64,000 nucleotides of DNA from Marilutibacter chinensis (lineage in GTDB: Bacteria > Pseudomonadota > Gammaproteobacteria > Xanthomonadales > Xanthomonadaceae): NCBI RefSeq assembly GCF_021725675.1, contig NZ_JAKJPO010000003.1, forward strand, positions 496,001 to 560,000. Reading direction: 5' to 3'. A program made the position numbers and the translations under genes. Under the pieces are notes generated by a model. That model was not told where the DNA came from and made no database searches. It saw nothing but the letters and a program-made list of their open reading frames with translations. Below, piece by piece: positions 35,845 through 47,104 of the stretch; the first letter of the stretch is position 1, and each line of letters begins with the position of its first letter.

Positions 35845-36459
35845 ATGGCCCACACACTGCTGTCCCGCGTTCTCGCTCCGGCGCTCGCCGTCGCCCTGCT
35901 GGGCGGCTGCGTCAGCGATTATGCCTACCGCTCCGACGGCGGCGGCTACTACTACGGCCGTCCCTCGGTCGAATACCGCTACTACGGTGGCTACGGATAC
36001 CCCTACGGCTACGGTGGCTACGGATACGGCTACCGCCCCTACGGTTATCCGTACGGCTATCACTACCGGCCGTACTACCCGGGGTATCCGTACTACCCGT
36101 ACCGGCCGCCCTACCACCGGCCGCCGTACAAGCCACCGCACCGGCACGACGACGACCGAGGCAAGCCGCCGTGGAGGGATCTGGACCGGATCAGCCGCGA
36201 GCACCGCGACCGCAACGAGCCCAGGCCGCGGATCGTGCCGCGGGGGGATCTGACCCGCCCGGCGCCGCCCATGAGCCGTCCGCTGCCGCCCAACCGCAGC
36301 AGCGGCCCGCGGCCGGTGCCGCAGCGGGTCGCTCCGCCGTCGGTCAACCAGCCGCCACGGGTGCATGCGCCCCGACCTGCACCGCCGGTCAGCCGTCCGG
36401 CGCCCTCGCGCAGCAGCGGTCCACGGGTGCAGCGGATCGGGACCGAACGGGAACTTTGA
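35845..36459 (+). CDS. Tyr/Gly-rich and Pro-rich lipoprotein of unknown function
   Basis: The 204-residue protein has a lipobox LLGGC near Cys22. A low-complexity region (about 30-90) is dominated by Tyr, Gly and Pro in runs such as YGGYGYPYGYGGYGYGY, then a basic stretch, then proline-rich repeats of SRP..P.SSGPR type. No catalytic domain is present. It resembles surface-associated glycine/tyrosine-rich lipoproteins of xanthomonads. GGGGGG before the ATG at 35845 supports the start. The amino acid bias makes the repeats prone to slippage, and a role in the envelope is only inferred. Confidence 0.75.
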   Translation: MAHTLLSRVLAPALAVALLGGCVSDYAYRSDGGGYYYGRPSVEYRYYGGYGYPYGYGGYGYGYRPYGYPYGYHYRPYYPGYPYYPYRPPYHRPPYKPPHRHDDDRGKPPWRDLDRISREHRDRNEPRPRIVPRGDLTRPAPPMSRPLPPNRSSGPRPVPQRVAPPSVNQPPRVHAPRPAPPVSRPAPSRSSGPRVQRIGTEREL

Positions 36460-36720
36460 CCGGAAGGCGGAATACCGTGCGTCTGGCCGTGACGGGCGTC
36501 GCTTGACGTAGTCACAGGAGCGGGAGCAAGCTAGCCCCCACCTGACCCGGAGCGTCGCATTGCGACGCAACATTGGTCAGGTCCCGCCGGCAGAAGCCGG
36601 TGGAACGTGCAAGCGCCGATGTCGGCGTCCGGCGAGGAATCACGGATCCCCCCTGTTCCGTCCCCGTCGGACGTCGGCGCCTTGCGCCGGAGCGCAAAGG
36701 CGTCCCCCAAGATCCGTGTT

Positions 36721-36748
36721 GATGTGTCGTGCTGCCGCACGACACATC
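36721..36748. repeat. Perfect 12-bp hairpin
   Basis: GATGTGTCGTGC at 36721-36732 and GCACGACACATC at 36737-36748 enclose a TGCC tetraloop. It belongs to the palindrome-rich gap before mnmG. Confidence 0.8.
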
Positions 36749-36789
36749 CCCAAGATTCGCTGCGCGAATACCTGGGCCCCGGCTAGCAC

Positions 36790-36924
36790 CCTCCAATCCC
36801 CGCGCCTTCGGCGCGCCCCTTTACCAAGGGGGCTATGAGTCCCGTCACTTCCCATCGCCGCGCCCAGGCAGCGCCTTCGACCTGTCTGGAGGAAAGCCCC
36901 CCCTTGGCAAGGGGGGATTGGAGG
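36790..36924. repeat. 135-bp element with 12-bp perfect terminal inverted repeats
   Basis: CCTCCAATCCCC at 36790-36801 and GGGGATTGGAGG at 36913-36924 bound the unit. Inside, CCCTTTACCAAGGGGG lies near the left end and CCCCCCTTGGCAAGGGGG near the right. It carries no ORF. The structure is MITE-like or REP-like, with no target-site duplication that I can identify. Confidence 0.6.
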
Positions 36925-36975
36925 TAAACGGCTTGGGGCCCAAGGTTTTGCTACGCAGAACGTTTGAGTTTTCTG

Positions 36976-37029
36976 TCTGGCGACGCCAGACAAAAAAAGG
37001 GCCGAACGTCCCCCGACATCCGGCCCTTT
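36976..37029. terminator. Nested hairpins with A/T tracts
   Basis: TCTGGCG-A-CGCCAGA at 36976-36990 is followed by seven A. A second stem, AAAGGGCCG at 36996-37004 with CGGCCCTTT at 37021-37029, ends in a short T run on the plus strand. It may terminate transcripts coming from either side. Confidence 0.45.
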
Positions 37030-37320
37030 GCTTCCCCGGCGGGCACGTGGCCAGCCCCTGTTCCAATTCCGGCCGGCGCCTTGCGCCTGCCCCGTCGGGT
37101 GCAGGGAGGGTGATGCAGGATGCGTGCCAATCGCCGGCGGCACGACCCCGGTGGCGGGCAGGCGGGGCTCCGCTGCCCTAGAATCCGTCCCGGAGCGGAG
37201 CCCGCGGGTCCCCGGGTCATGCGGCACCGGGTGACCGGTACGAGGCCGTGACCGGCAAAGCTGGCGAGGCCCGACGATCGACCTTCGTGCGCCCGCTTCC
37301 GGAACAGCCCGAGAACCGAC

Positions 37321-39210
<1,890 letters not shown>

Positions 39211-39223
39211 GCGGCGATCTCCG

Positions 39224-39420
39224 GGCTACGCCCTGGAATCCCCGAAGTTTGCTGCGCAAAACCTGGGCCCCGCCGTTGCGCTTCCACACACCTTTTCATG
39301 CCTGCGGAACGAATTGCCCCCTGACCCAGGGAGCCGGGGCTCCAGTCGTTGTGTCATAGCAGCAGCGTGAGCCGCGATGCGCTTTCATGGGAAGGCCCGA
39401 TCGTGGCTTGCGCCCGCTCC
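39224..39420. repeat. Dispersed palindromic repeat, copy A
   Basis: The 233-bp gap after mnmG (39211-39443) holds a copy of a repeat whose other full copy is at 47105-47310. The 24-nt core TTTGCTGCGCAAAACCTGGG plus CCCC is at 39248-39271. The outer parts GAGCGGCGTGAGCCGCGAT-like and GGGCTACGCCCTGG-like are also shared. No gene is seen. Confidence 0.75.
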
Positions 39421-39443
39421 TGCGGGTGCGTCTGCGACGCGAC

Positions 39444-40508
39444 TCAGGACACGCTCCAGAAGCCGGCATGGCGCTTCGCCGCAGCCCGCAGGCCGCGCGT
39501 TTCCGCTTCGCCAAGCGGGCGGAACAGGGCCGGCTCGAAATCCCCTGCGACCGTGCGCGGCCAGGTGCCGGCGACGCGGCTGCCGGCGATGACGCAGGGC
39601 TGGATGATGCCGTTGATCGTGAACACCTTGCGGTGATGGTCGGCGTCCAGCACCGGCGTGCGGTCCTTGTAGCCGAGCAGATACTCGTCGAACGCGGGCA
39701 GCAGCAACACGTCGCGCCTCGTCGGCGAGCTTCCATCCGGCCCATCCTCCAGCCGCCAGTAGCGCGCGCCCCCGGCGTCGAATTCGACCGGTACGGCATC
39801 CGCCGCCTGCAATGCCGCCTGCGAGTCCTTCAGCGTCAACCCCGACCACCAGGCCAGGTCGTGGGCGGTCGCCGGGCCGTGGCCGAGCAAGTAACGGCGC
39901 CCGAGCTCGGCCAGCGCCGCGTCGCGCGGCATTGCGGACGCCGCCGCCAGCCAGGCCTCCTGCCAGACGAAGCCGGGCTGACGCCCGAGCCGCGGCCCCT
40001 GGCAGATCAGGCCTTCGGTCGCGAGCCGGTACAGGATGTGCAGGCCGCGACTGTTGCCGGTCGCGATACCCGCCGTTTCCAGCGCTTCGTAGAGCGCCGG
40101 CCTCGACACCGGTCCGCCATCGCGCAGTGCGCGCTCGAGCACGCGTCGGCAGGTCGCCAGGACCTTCGCATCCAGGCCGTACTCGCGTTCATGGCGTGCG
40201 CTGTCGCGGGCGAGCGCACGCGGCGCCAGCAGCGACTGCAACCAGCGCACGTCCTCGGCTGCGACGAAATGCAGGGTGCCGCGCATCGGCCAGGTGCGCA
40301 CGATGCGGCCGGCCGCGATCGCCGATTCGACCGTGGCCGCGTCCGCCGCGCGCGTGCGCAGCCCGACGGCCCACAGCGCGGCGCCGTAGTCCTGCGCCTG
40401 CACCGCCAGCAGGCGCCGCACCGCCGCATGCGGATCGTCCGCCTGCGCGCCGACCAGGTGCTGGGCGCTGCGACGCGCGTGCAGCAGTTTCGCAAGCGCC
40501 GGACTCAA
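39444..40508 (-). CDS. AlkZ/YcaQ-like winged-helix protein (HTH_42 family)
   Basis: The 354-residue protein has the signature of the AlkZ/YcaQ DNA glycosylase superfamily: QAQDY at 37-41 and RTWPMRGTLH at 71-80. Those enzymes remove bulky or crosslinked bases. Here the QxQ-type motif is QAQD, so enzyme activity is plausible but not certain. The start is a TTG at 40508 whose first bases overlap the upstream SIMPL stop (TTGA). That gives tight coupling with the SIMPL gene. It could instead be a winged-helix DNA-binding protein without glycosylase activity. Confidence 0.83.
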   Translation of the reverse strand: MSPALAKLLHARRSAQHLVGAQADDPHAAVRRLLAVQAQDYGAALWAVGLRTRAADAATVESAIAAGRIVRTWPMRGTLHFVAAEDVRWLQSLLAPRALARDSARHEREYGLDAKVLATCRRVLERALRDGGPVSRPALYEALETAGIATGNSRGLHILYRLATEGLICQGPRLGRQPGFVWQEAWLAAASAMPRDAALAELGRRYLLGHGPATAHDLAWWSGLTLKDSQAALQAADAVPVEFDAGGARYWRLEDGPDGSSPTRRDVLLLPAFDEYLLGYKDRTPVLDADHHRKVFTINGIIQPCVIAGSRVAGTWPRTVAGDFEPALFRPLGEAETRGLRAAAKRHAGFWSVS

Positions 40509-41218
40509 CGCTGCAGCTCGAACACGGCGCTGACCGAGGCGCTGTACTCGACGCTCGGCTGGATGTAGCGCGCCCGCCGCATCCGCGACCCGGTGACCTC
40601 GATCCGGTCCAGCGCGTAGCCGCTGGCCTGCCGCGAACCGACGCTGTCGATGCTGTAGACCGGACCCAGACGGGTACCGAACGACCGTGCGACCTCGTCG
40701 GCCTCGCGGCGCGCGTCCTCGACCGCCCGCGCCTTGGCTTCGCGGCGCAGTGCATCGGCGCGCGAGGATTCGAACGCGACGTTGCCGATGCGGTCGGCAC
40801 CGGCTTCCAGGCCGGCGTCGAGGAACTCGCCGAAGCGCCCGACGTCGCGCAGGGTCACGGTGACGCTGCGGTTCGCGTAATAGCCGTTGCTGACACGGAG
40901 GCCATCGTCGCCGAAGCTCACGTCCTCGCCGGCGTCGAGTCCGGACGCCTTCACGTCCTCGTCGGCGACATCGAAATCGCCGAGACGGTCGAGCAGCCGG
41001 TTCACCGCCGCGTCGACCGCCTGCTTGGCCGGCAACGGTTGCGCGGCGCGATCGGAAAACTCGAACTGCACCTCGACCCGGTCGGGCTTCGCGCTGACCT
41101 CGCCCTTGCCGGTGACGACGACATGCGGGGCATCCGGCAGCGGAGTACCGGCGACGGCGACGTTCAACGGGAACGGGGCGAGGACGGCGAGCAGAACGTA
41201 CAGGCGGAACGGACGCAT
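40505..41218 (-). CDS. SIMPL-domain (DUF541) periplasmic protein
   Basis: The 237-residue protein has a signal peptide to about AVAG (residue 24), then the SIMPL/DUF541 pattern: VVVTGKGEVSAKPDRVEVQFEFS, DVKASGLDAGED, NGYYANRSVTVTLRD and GADRIGNVAFESSRADALRREAKARAVEDARREAD. Members are oligomeric periplasmic or outer-membrane proteins of stress responses. AAGGAG lies 7 nt before the ATG at 41218, which is better than the ATG two codons earlier. The gene follows tamB by 57 nt and overlaps the AlkZ-like gene. Confidence 0.9.
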   Translation of the reverse strand: MRPFRLYVLLAVLAPFPLNVAVAGTPLPDAPHVVVTGKGEVSAKPDRVEVQFEFSDRAAQPLPAKQAVDAAVNRLLDRLGDFDVADEDVKASGLDAGEDVSFGDDGLRVSNGYYANRSVTVTLRDVGRFGEFLDAGLEAGADRIGNVAFESSRADALRREAKARAVEDARREADEVARSFGTRLGPVYSIDSVGSRQASGYALDRIEVTGSRMRRARYIQPSVEYSASVSAVFELQR

Positions 41219-41274
41219 CGGCATGCTCCTTGTTGGACGATACGTCCGTGAACGGCCGCGAAGGCGGGTCGGGG

Positions 41275-44200
41275 TCATTTCTCCAGACGCCAGTTCAACG
41301 ACGCCCGGTTCTCCTCGGAACTGCTTTCGATCTCGACGTCGAAGCCCAGGCCGAGCAGGTACTTGAGGGTCAGCACGGTACCGCTGCCGACCAGCGAGAC
41401 GCCATAGCCGACGTACAGCCGCGGCGACAGCCGCTTTCCGAAGCCGAACACGCTGCCGAGCGTGCGGCTCTCCATCGCACCGGCATCGTCGAGGCCGATC
41501 TTGCTGCCCAGTTGCGAGGCCAGCACGCTGCCGCCGGCGGCGAGCGCGGCGTTGGCGGCGGTCAGCTGTTCGCTTTCGGCCGAACTGGTGCTCGACAGCG
41601 GCCGGCCGAGGGTCAGGTAGGCAAGTGCGTCGGACTGGGTGGTGGCCGGTTCCGACCAGACGTCCACGGTCGGCGCGCTGACCCGGCCGCCGATGTCGAC
41701 GCCGGCAGTGACGTCGCCGATCTCGCGCACCGCGCGGATGTCGAGCAGCGGGTCCGAAACCGGACTGTTCGACCACCCCAGCGTGCCGCGCCTGATCGTC
41801 AGATCCTGGCCGTAGGCCTTGTAACGCCCGCTCACGTTGAGGGTGCCGGTGGCGAGCATCTCGCGACCGGGCCGCGCGCGCACCTGCATCCTGCCCCCGA
41901 GCTTGCCCTTGAGGCCGAAGCCGTTGAGGCGCACGTCGTCGCCGAGCACGATGCCGACGTCCAGATCGAGCGGCGATGCACCGCCGTCCTCGGGATCGGC
42001 CGGGTCCAGCACGACCACATCGTCGGAGGTCGATACGCCACCTTCCAGATGCTCGAGCTCGACCCGCGCGCTCGGCACGGTGACGGTGCCAGTGACCGTG
42101 ATCGGCTCGCCGGCGGCGACCCGCACCCGCACGTCGGGGCTGGCGACCGCGTGGAGGTCGCGGGTGTCGGAGACCAGCACATCTTCCCCGTGCAGGTGCA
42201 GCTCCAGCGGGGGCCCGCCTTCGGTCCAGCCGAGCACGCCGTCGACGTGCAGCGGGCCGTTCTCGCCGTTGCCGCTGCTGACCTGGCCCTCGATACGTGC
42301 ACTGCCGTCGCCCTGGGCGATCAATCGCACGTCGCCGTCGTGCAGCAGCAGACCGAGCGCGGGCAGCTCGGTACTGAACCCGCTCAACCGTGCCTGTCCG
42401 CCCATGCGCGGGTCGCCGCGCGTGCCGGTCAGCGAGATGCGGCCTTCGAGCAGCCCCTTGGGTTCGACGATGTCCGGCGAGAACAGCTCCAGCCAGACCA
42501 GTTCGTCGATGTTGAAGCTCAGTTCGCCGTCCAGTGGCGCGTAGTCGTCCCAGCCGGTGCTCAGGCGCGCGTCGAGGCGGCCGTCCTCGTTGATCACCGA
42601 AGCCAGTGTCGCTTCGATCCGGCGCGGATCGAAGCGGGCGTCCAGCCGCAAGTCCCGATAGTTCAGCGGTTCGTTCCCGCCGCGTCGGCGGAAGCGCGCG
42701 CCGCCGCTGGCCGAGGTGACCCGCAGCTCGCCCTGCCATGCATTGCCGGCCGGCCGCAGCTGCGCATCGATCGCGATCTCGCCGCGCAGGAACCACGGCC
42801 GGCCGTCGGCACGCTCGGGCAGATAGGTTTCGATCAGGCTCAGCGGCAGGCCGTCGCCGTCGACGCTGACACCGCGGCGCGGCCAGTCGGCCTGCATGCA
42901 CAGCGCGCCGCCGGCGCTGGAAGCGAAGCAGCCGTGTTCGAGCTGCCCGTTGCGCCCGTCCCAGCCGAATGCGACCGGCTGCTGCAACTGCCACGAGGCG
43001 CCGCGTGTCGGCGCCAGCCGCAGGGAATCCAGGCGCCCCCGCCAGGCCGCACCGCGTTTGTCCATTTCGCCGGACAACGCCAGCGTGCCGATTTCGCCCT
43101 GCACATCGGCGTCCAGCGCCAGCGCCTCGACCGCGCCGCGCGCATCCACCCGCACGCTGTCGAGCACGACGCCCAGCTGCAGTCCGCCGGCACGCAACGC
43201 GAGTTCGCCGTTGCCGCCGCGCCAGGGCAGCCGGCCCCGCACGCTCAGGCTGTCGGCGCGGTAGTCGCCCCAGGAAAGGCCGCTGCCGTCGAGATCGGTG
43301 CTGATGTCCGGCGCATCGCGGGGCCCCTGCAGCGCCAGCGTACCCTGCAGAGTGCCGGCGGCGTCGGGCAGCAGATCGGACAGGCGCAGCGGTGCAAAAC
43401 GTGCGTCGACGTCGAGATCGTCGGCAAGCCGCCCCTCCGCCTCGATCCGGCTGCCGCCGAGCGACAGCGCCAGCTCGCCTTCGTAGGCTTCGCCGTCGAT
43501 CCGCAGCCGACCCCGCCCGTCCAGCGGGCGGTCGCGCAGGCGGCCGCCGAGGTCTTCGATGTCGATGGTCGCCTGCACGCCCCGGTCGCCGACCGAACCG
43601 GTGCTGGCGAGACGGCCGTCGACCGCGCCGCGCCAGTCGGTGAGGAAGTAGCCCGGGTCGAAGCCGGCCAGCGTCGCCTGCAGATCCCACCCCGGCTCGG
43701 GCACCCATGCCACTTCGCCGCCGACGTCGAGCCGGCCGGTCGGCATCGCGACCTCGAACGTTTCCAGGCGCATGCGTCCGGCGTCGCCACGGCCGTCCAG
43801 GCGCACCTGCGCCCGTTCCCCGTCGCGGGTGAACGTGGCCGTACCGATCGCGGCCCAGTCCTCCACGGTGCCGGCGATACCGAGGTCGGCGTCGGCGGCG
43901 ATCGCCGGTGCATCCGGATCGCCGGTGGTCGCGCCGCCCCAGCTCAGGCCGCGTGCGTTCACCGCGAAGCGGATGCGGCCGCGCTCGCTGCCGGCCTGCG
44001 GATCGTTGAAGTCCGCCTTGCCGCGCGCGCTGATGCGGCCGCCGAAAGCCTCCAGCAGCAGCGGTTCGGCCTCGATGACCTGGTTCTCCACGCGCAGTTT
44101 CGACGACAGGATGCGCAGCGCCAGATCGCCGCGCTGGAAATCGCCCTCGACCGCCATCGCGCCGCCGACGCCGTCGACCTCCAGGGCCGCCGCCAGCGGC

Positions 44201-45162
44201 GTGTCCGACGGCGCATCGCCGGCCAGCAGTGCCGGGTCGAGCGCGCGCGCATCGGCCCGCAACCGCCACCGCGGCGTGTCGCGCCCCTGCAGCGTCAGCG
44301 TCGCCCGCAGCGGACCGGGCACCGCGCCGGCGACACCGACGTGCATCTTCGCCAGGTCGCCGCGGGCGACCAGGCCGATCCGCGCCGGCGTGCGCCCGGC
44401 CGGCGCCGGCAGCACCGCGGTGGCGACCAGGTCGGTGCGGTAGTAGTCGCGGGGCAGGTAGTCGCCGTGCACGCCGAAGCGGCCACGATCGCTGTCGACG
44501 TCGAGCCGCTCGATGTGGAGCCGTCCCTCGTCCGCGTCGAGGCCGCCACGCACGCTGTGCACGTCGATCAGCGGCTCGCCGTTGCGACTCACCTTCAAAC
44601 CGTCGATGCGGATGTCGTCCGCACGCAGTGCGAGCGGCGGCGCGATCTGCGGCAGCAGGTCGGGCCAGCTCGGCAGTTCGAACGGCTCGTCCGAATCGGG
44701 CAGATCGAGGCTGGCGTCGCTCAGCTCCATCGCATCCAGCTGCACGCGCTTGCCCAGCAGCGGCTGCAGCGCAGGATCGATCACGATGCGGCCGGCGCTG
44801 AACGTGGTCGTGCGCGGGTGCTCGCAGTCCGGATAACGCACCGGCTGTCCGTCCTCGGAGGGACAGCCGCGGCTGACGAAGCGCACGTCGTGCAGCACCA
44901 TCGGTCCGCGTACCGGTCCCTCGGCCCTCGACCACGTCAGTTCGGTGCCCTCGGGCAGTCGCGCCTGGATCTGTCCGAGCAACAGCTCGCGACCGCCGAT
45001 CGTGGTCAGCAGCCAATACAACGCTGCCAGCAGCGCCACCGCCAGCCCGCCGATCACCAACGCGCCGCGGATGGCGAGCCAGCGCACCCGCGCGCGCCGC
45101 CGCGCACGCAGCTCGGCGATTCGGGCCTCGTGCGGATCGGTGCGGTCGGCGCTCTGGTTCAT
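41275..45162 (-). CDS. tamB: Translocation and assembly module subunit TamB
   Basis: TamB bridges the periplasm as a long beta-taco and works with TamA in outer membrane assembly and lipid transport. The 1295-residue protein has an N-terminal membrane anchor (about 32-55) and a very long low-complexity beta region. It ends with the DUF490 domain that includes YVGYGVSLVGSGTVLTLKYLLGLGFDVEI and a terminal aromatic-poor SLNWRLEK. I use the ATG at 45162; a GTG two codons earlier overlaps the tamA stop as GTGA. Full antisense ORFs across the gene are shadows. Confidence 0.95.
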   Translation of the reverse strand: MNQSADRTDPHEARIAELRARRRARVRWLAIRGALVIGGLAVALLAALYWLLTTIGGRELLLGQIQARLPEGTELTWSRAEGPVRGPMVLHDVRFVSRGCPSEDGQPVRYPDCEHPRTTTFSAGRIVIDPALQPLLGKRVQLDAMELSDASLDLPDSDEPFELPSWPDLLPQIAPPLALRADDIRIDGLKVSRNGEPLIDVHSVRGGLDADEGRLHIERLDVDSDRGRFGVHGDYLPRDYYRTDLVATAVLPAPAGRTPARIGLVARGDLAKMHVGVAGAVPGPLRATLTLQGRDTPRWRLRADARALDPALLAGDAPSDTPLAAALEVDGVGGAMAVEGDFQRGDLALRILSSKLRVENQVIEAEPLLLEAFGGRISARGKADFNDPQAGSERGRIRFAVNARGLSWGGATTGDPDAPAIAADADLGIAGTVEDWAAIGTATFTRDGERAQVRLDGRGDAGRMRLETFEVAMPTGRLDVGGEVAWVPEPGWDLQATLAGFDPGYFLTDWRGAVDGRLASTGSVGDRGVQATIDIEDLGGRLRDRPLDGRGRLRIDGEAYEGELALSLGGSRIEAEGRLADDLDVDARFAPLRLSDLLPDAAGTLQGTLALQGPRDAPDISTDLDGSGLSWGDYRADSLSVRGRLPWRGGNGELALRAGGLQLGVVLDSVRVDARGAVEALALDADVQGEIGTLALSGEMDKRGAAWRGRLDSLRLAPTRGASWQLQQPVAFGWDGRNGQLEHGCFASSAGGALCMQADWPRRGVSVDGDGLPLSLIETYLPERADGRPWFLRGEIAIDAQLRPAGNAWQGELRVTSASGGARFRRRGGNEPLNYRDLRLDARFDPRRIEATLASVINEDGRLDARLSTGWDDYAPLDGELSFNIDELVWLELFSPDIVEPKGLLEGRISLTGTRGDPRMGGQARLSGFSTELPALGLLLHDGDVRLIAQGDGSARIEGQVSSGNGENGPLHVDGVLGWTEGGPPLELHLHGEDVLVSDTRDLHAVASPDVRVRVAAGEPITVTGTVTVPSARVELEHLEGGVSTSDDVVVLDPADPEDGGASPLDLDVGIVLGDDVRLNGFGLKGKLGGRMQVRARPGREMLATGTLNVSGRYKAYGQDLTIRRGTLGWSNSPVSDPLLDIRAVREIGDVTAGVDIGGRVSAPTVDVWSEPATTQSDALAYLTLGRPLSSTSSAESEQLTAANAALAAGGSVLASQLGSKIGLDDAGAMESRTLGSVFGFGKRLSPRLYVGYGVSLVGSGTVLTLKYLLGLGFDVEIESSSEENRASLNWRLEK

Positions 45163-45164
45163 GC

Positions 45165-47036
45165 TCACAGGTCCGCGCCGATGTTGAGGTAGAACTCGTA
45201 GGACGAGTCCGGATCGTCCAGGCCGGTGGCGATGTCCAGCCGCAGCGGCCCGACCGGCGAGATCCAGCGCAGGCCGATGCCGACGCCCGTGCGCCAGTCG
45301 GGGGTGTCGTCGAACGCGCTGCCGCTGTCGACGAACACCGCGGCGCCCCAGCTGTCGTTGAAGTAGTGCTCGTACTCGACGCTGCCGGTGATCAGGTTCT
45401 TGCCACCGGTGTAGTAGCGACCGTGGTCGGTCTCGACGCTGGGTCCGACCTCGTTGGTCGCGTAGCCGCGGATGCTGCGGTCGCCGCCGGCGTAATAGCG
45501 CAGACTCGGCGGCATGTTGACCAGGTCGTCGGTGAAGGTGTGGCCGGCCTCGGCGCGGGCGATCAGCCGGTCCCGTTCGCCGATGCCGCGGTACCAGCGC
45601 AACGAGCCGTAGGCCTGGGCGAAGTTGGCGTCCGAGCCCAGCGCCTCGGCGCCGGCCTTCAACTCGACCACCGCGGACACCGCGTCGCGGGGAAACAGTG
45701 TGTTGTCGGCATCGACATAGGCCGCGCGCAGCGCCGGATAGGCGAAGGTCGCGTACTGGTACGCCGGCATCGTCAGCGCGCCGTCGCCATCATCGGCGGT
45801 GAAGTAGCGCCAGCGCTCGCGCAGCAGGTGCATCGACGCGGTCGCGGTCCAGTAGCGGTTGATCTGGCCGGTACGGCTGCCGATGAACTCGACCCGGCGC
45901 GAATCGATGTAGTCGCTCTGCTCGTCGGCCAGCCGGCCGCTGACGATGTACCAGCCGTCGCGCCAGGCGAACGCGGGGATCCGGTACTGCACGGTCACCG
46001 CCTTCTTGTACTGGGCCCAGTCGATCTGGGTGTTGAGCTTGTGGCCGCGGTCGTTGAGGTAGCGGCGCTCCAGGCCGAGCCGGATGCCGGCGCCATCGAG
46101 CGTGCTGTAGCTGACGCCGGCGGTGTAGACGCTGCGCTTGGCCGGGGTCAGGGTGACCTGGACCGGTACCCGTCCGTCGACCGCCTTGTCCGGCTGCGGC
46201 ACGATGTCGATCCCGGAGAAGTAGTCCAACCGCGACAGCGATTGGCGGAAGCGGTCGAGCTTGCCCTGGTGGTAATAGCTGCCCTCTTCCCAGTAGACCA
46301 TCTGCTCGAGCAGCGAGTCGCGGATGATCCGTTCCGGCTCCTGCGAGAAGGTGATCGGCCCCATGTCGTAGCGGCGCCCGCTCTCCCAGACCAGGTCGAT
46401 GTCGGCGGCCTGCTCGGCACGGGTGACCTCGACCCGGCGCGACAGGAACTCGGCGTCGAAGTAGCCGCGCTCCGCGAGACGGCGGGTGATCCGGACCTTG
46501 CTCGCCTCGTAGGTCGGGTGCACGAAGGTCTCGCCGATCGCCGGCTTGAACGCGGCCAGGTCCTCCTTCAGGTAGCGGTCGCGCGCGCCCTCGCCGATGA
46601 TCGCGATGTCCGAGCGGCGCACCTTGACCGTCTCGCCGGGATCGACCGTGATCGTCACCGACACGGTGCCGTTGTCGCGCCGGCGCTCGACGGTGATCTG
46701 CGGATCGTAGTAGCCGAACGGCTCCAGCGCCTTGCGGGTCTCGTCCTCGGCCTGGCGGACCATGTAGCCGAGTCGCCGTCCGCTCAGCTCCTCGCCCTTC
46801 GCGTCGACCAGCGACAGTCCCAGTTCGACGTTCTCGGTCATCGTCTCGTCGAGGCCGACGATGGTGACCGTACCGACCCTGGCCGCAAACGCGGCACCAC
46901 AGAAGCCGGATGCGGCGAGCGCGATGGCAATGGCGAACGTCCGGCCCTGGCGTGGACGCGGGCTCGGCGCGGACCGGGCCATCGCGGCCGGAGAAAGTGA
47001 ACGGGCAGGCATGCGGCGAGCATACCGGGCGGCCAT
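45165..47036 (-). CDS. tamA: Translocation and assembly module subunit TamA (Omp85)
   Basis: TamA is an outer membrane Omp85 protein with periplasmic POTRA domains and a 16-strand barrel. The 623-residue protein has an N-terminal signal sequence around 33-51. Three POTRA-like modules follow (ARVGTVTIVG, VKVRRSDIAIIGEG, MGPITFSQEPERII). The C-terminal barrel includes the Omp85 signature GGDRSIRGY and ends YEFYLNIGADL. Several start codons are possible; GGAGG 4 nt before the ATG at 47036 decides this one. It overlaps tamB by a few nt or lies directly beside it. Confidence 0.95.
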   Translation of the reverse strand: MAARYARRMPARSLSPAAMARSAPSPRPRQGRTFAIAIALAASGFCGAAFAARVGTVTIVGLDETMTENVELGLSLVDAKGEELSGRRLGYMVRQAEDETRKALEPFGYYDPQITVERRRDNGTVSVTITVDPGETVKVRRSDIAIIGEGARDRYLKEDLAAFKPAIGETFVHPTYEASKVRITRRLAERGYFDAEFLSRRVEVTRAEQAADIDLVWESGRRYDMGPITFSQEPERIIRDSLLEQMVYWEEGSYYHQGKLDRFRQSLSRLDYFSGIDIVPQPDKAVDGRVPVQVTLTPAKRSVYTAGVSYSTLDGAGIRLGLERRYLNDRGHKLNTQIDWAQYKKAVTVQYRIPAFAWRDGWYIVSGRLADEQSDYIDSRRVEFIGSRTGQINRYWTATASMHLLRERWRYFTADDGDGALTMPAYQYATFAYPALRAAYVDADNTLFPRDAVSAVVELKAGAEALGSDANFAQAYGSLRWYRGIGERDRLIARAEAGHTFTDDLVNMPPSLRYYAGGDRSIRGYATNEVGPSVETDHGRYYTGGKNLITGSVEYEHYFNDSWGAAVFVDSGSAFDDTPDWRTGVGIGLRWISPVGPLRLDIATGLDDPDSSYEFYLNIGADL

Positions 47037-47104
47037 CAAGCCTCCGTTAACGGATGCTGGCGGCAACGTTCCCGGACTCCGACAACCACGATCGCGGGCG
47101 CCCA

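Larger units (their letters stand above)
36460..37320. other. 861-bp palindrome-rich region without genes
   Basis: The stretch between the lipoprotein gene and mnmG has no convincing ORF but is full of palindromes: 36541-36581 (CCTGACC...GGTCAGG enclosing GCGTCGCA/TTGCGACGC), 36721-36748, 36790-36924 with 12-bp terminal inverted repeats, and 36976-37029. Two partial copies of a dispersed repeat core, 36755-36780 and (inverted) 36935-36962, lie inside. The 37200-37320 end probably holds the mnmG leader. Confidence 0.8.

Noticed and set aside
41230..45192. 1320-residue ORF on the plus strand antisense to tamB
   Set aside because: Its translation is rich in Arg, Ala, Gln and His with no domain, and it lies entirely over a recognised TamB gene. 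High GC creates such long antisense frames.
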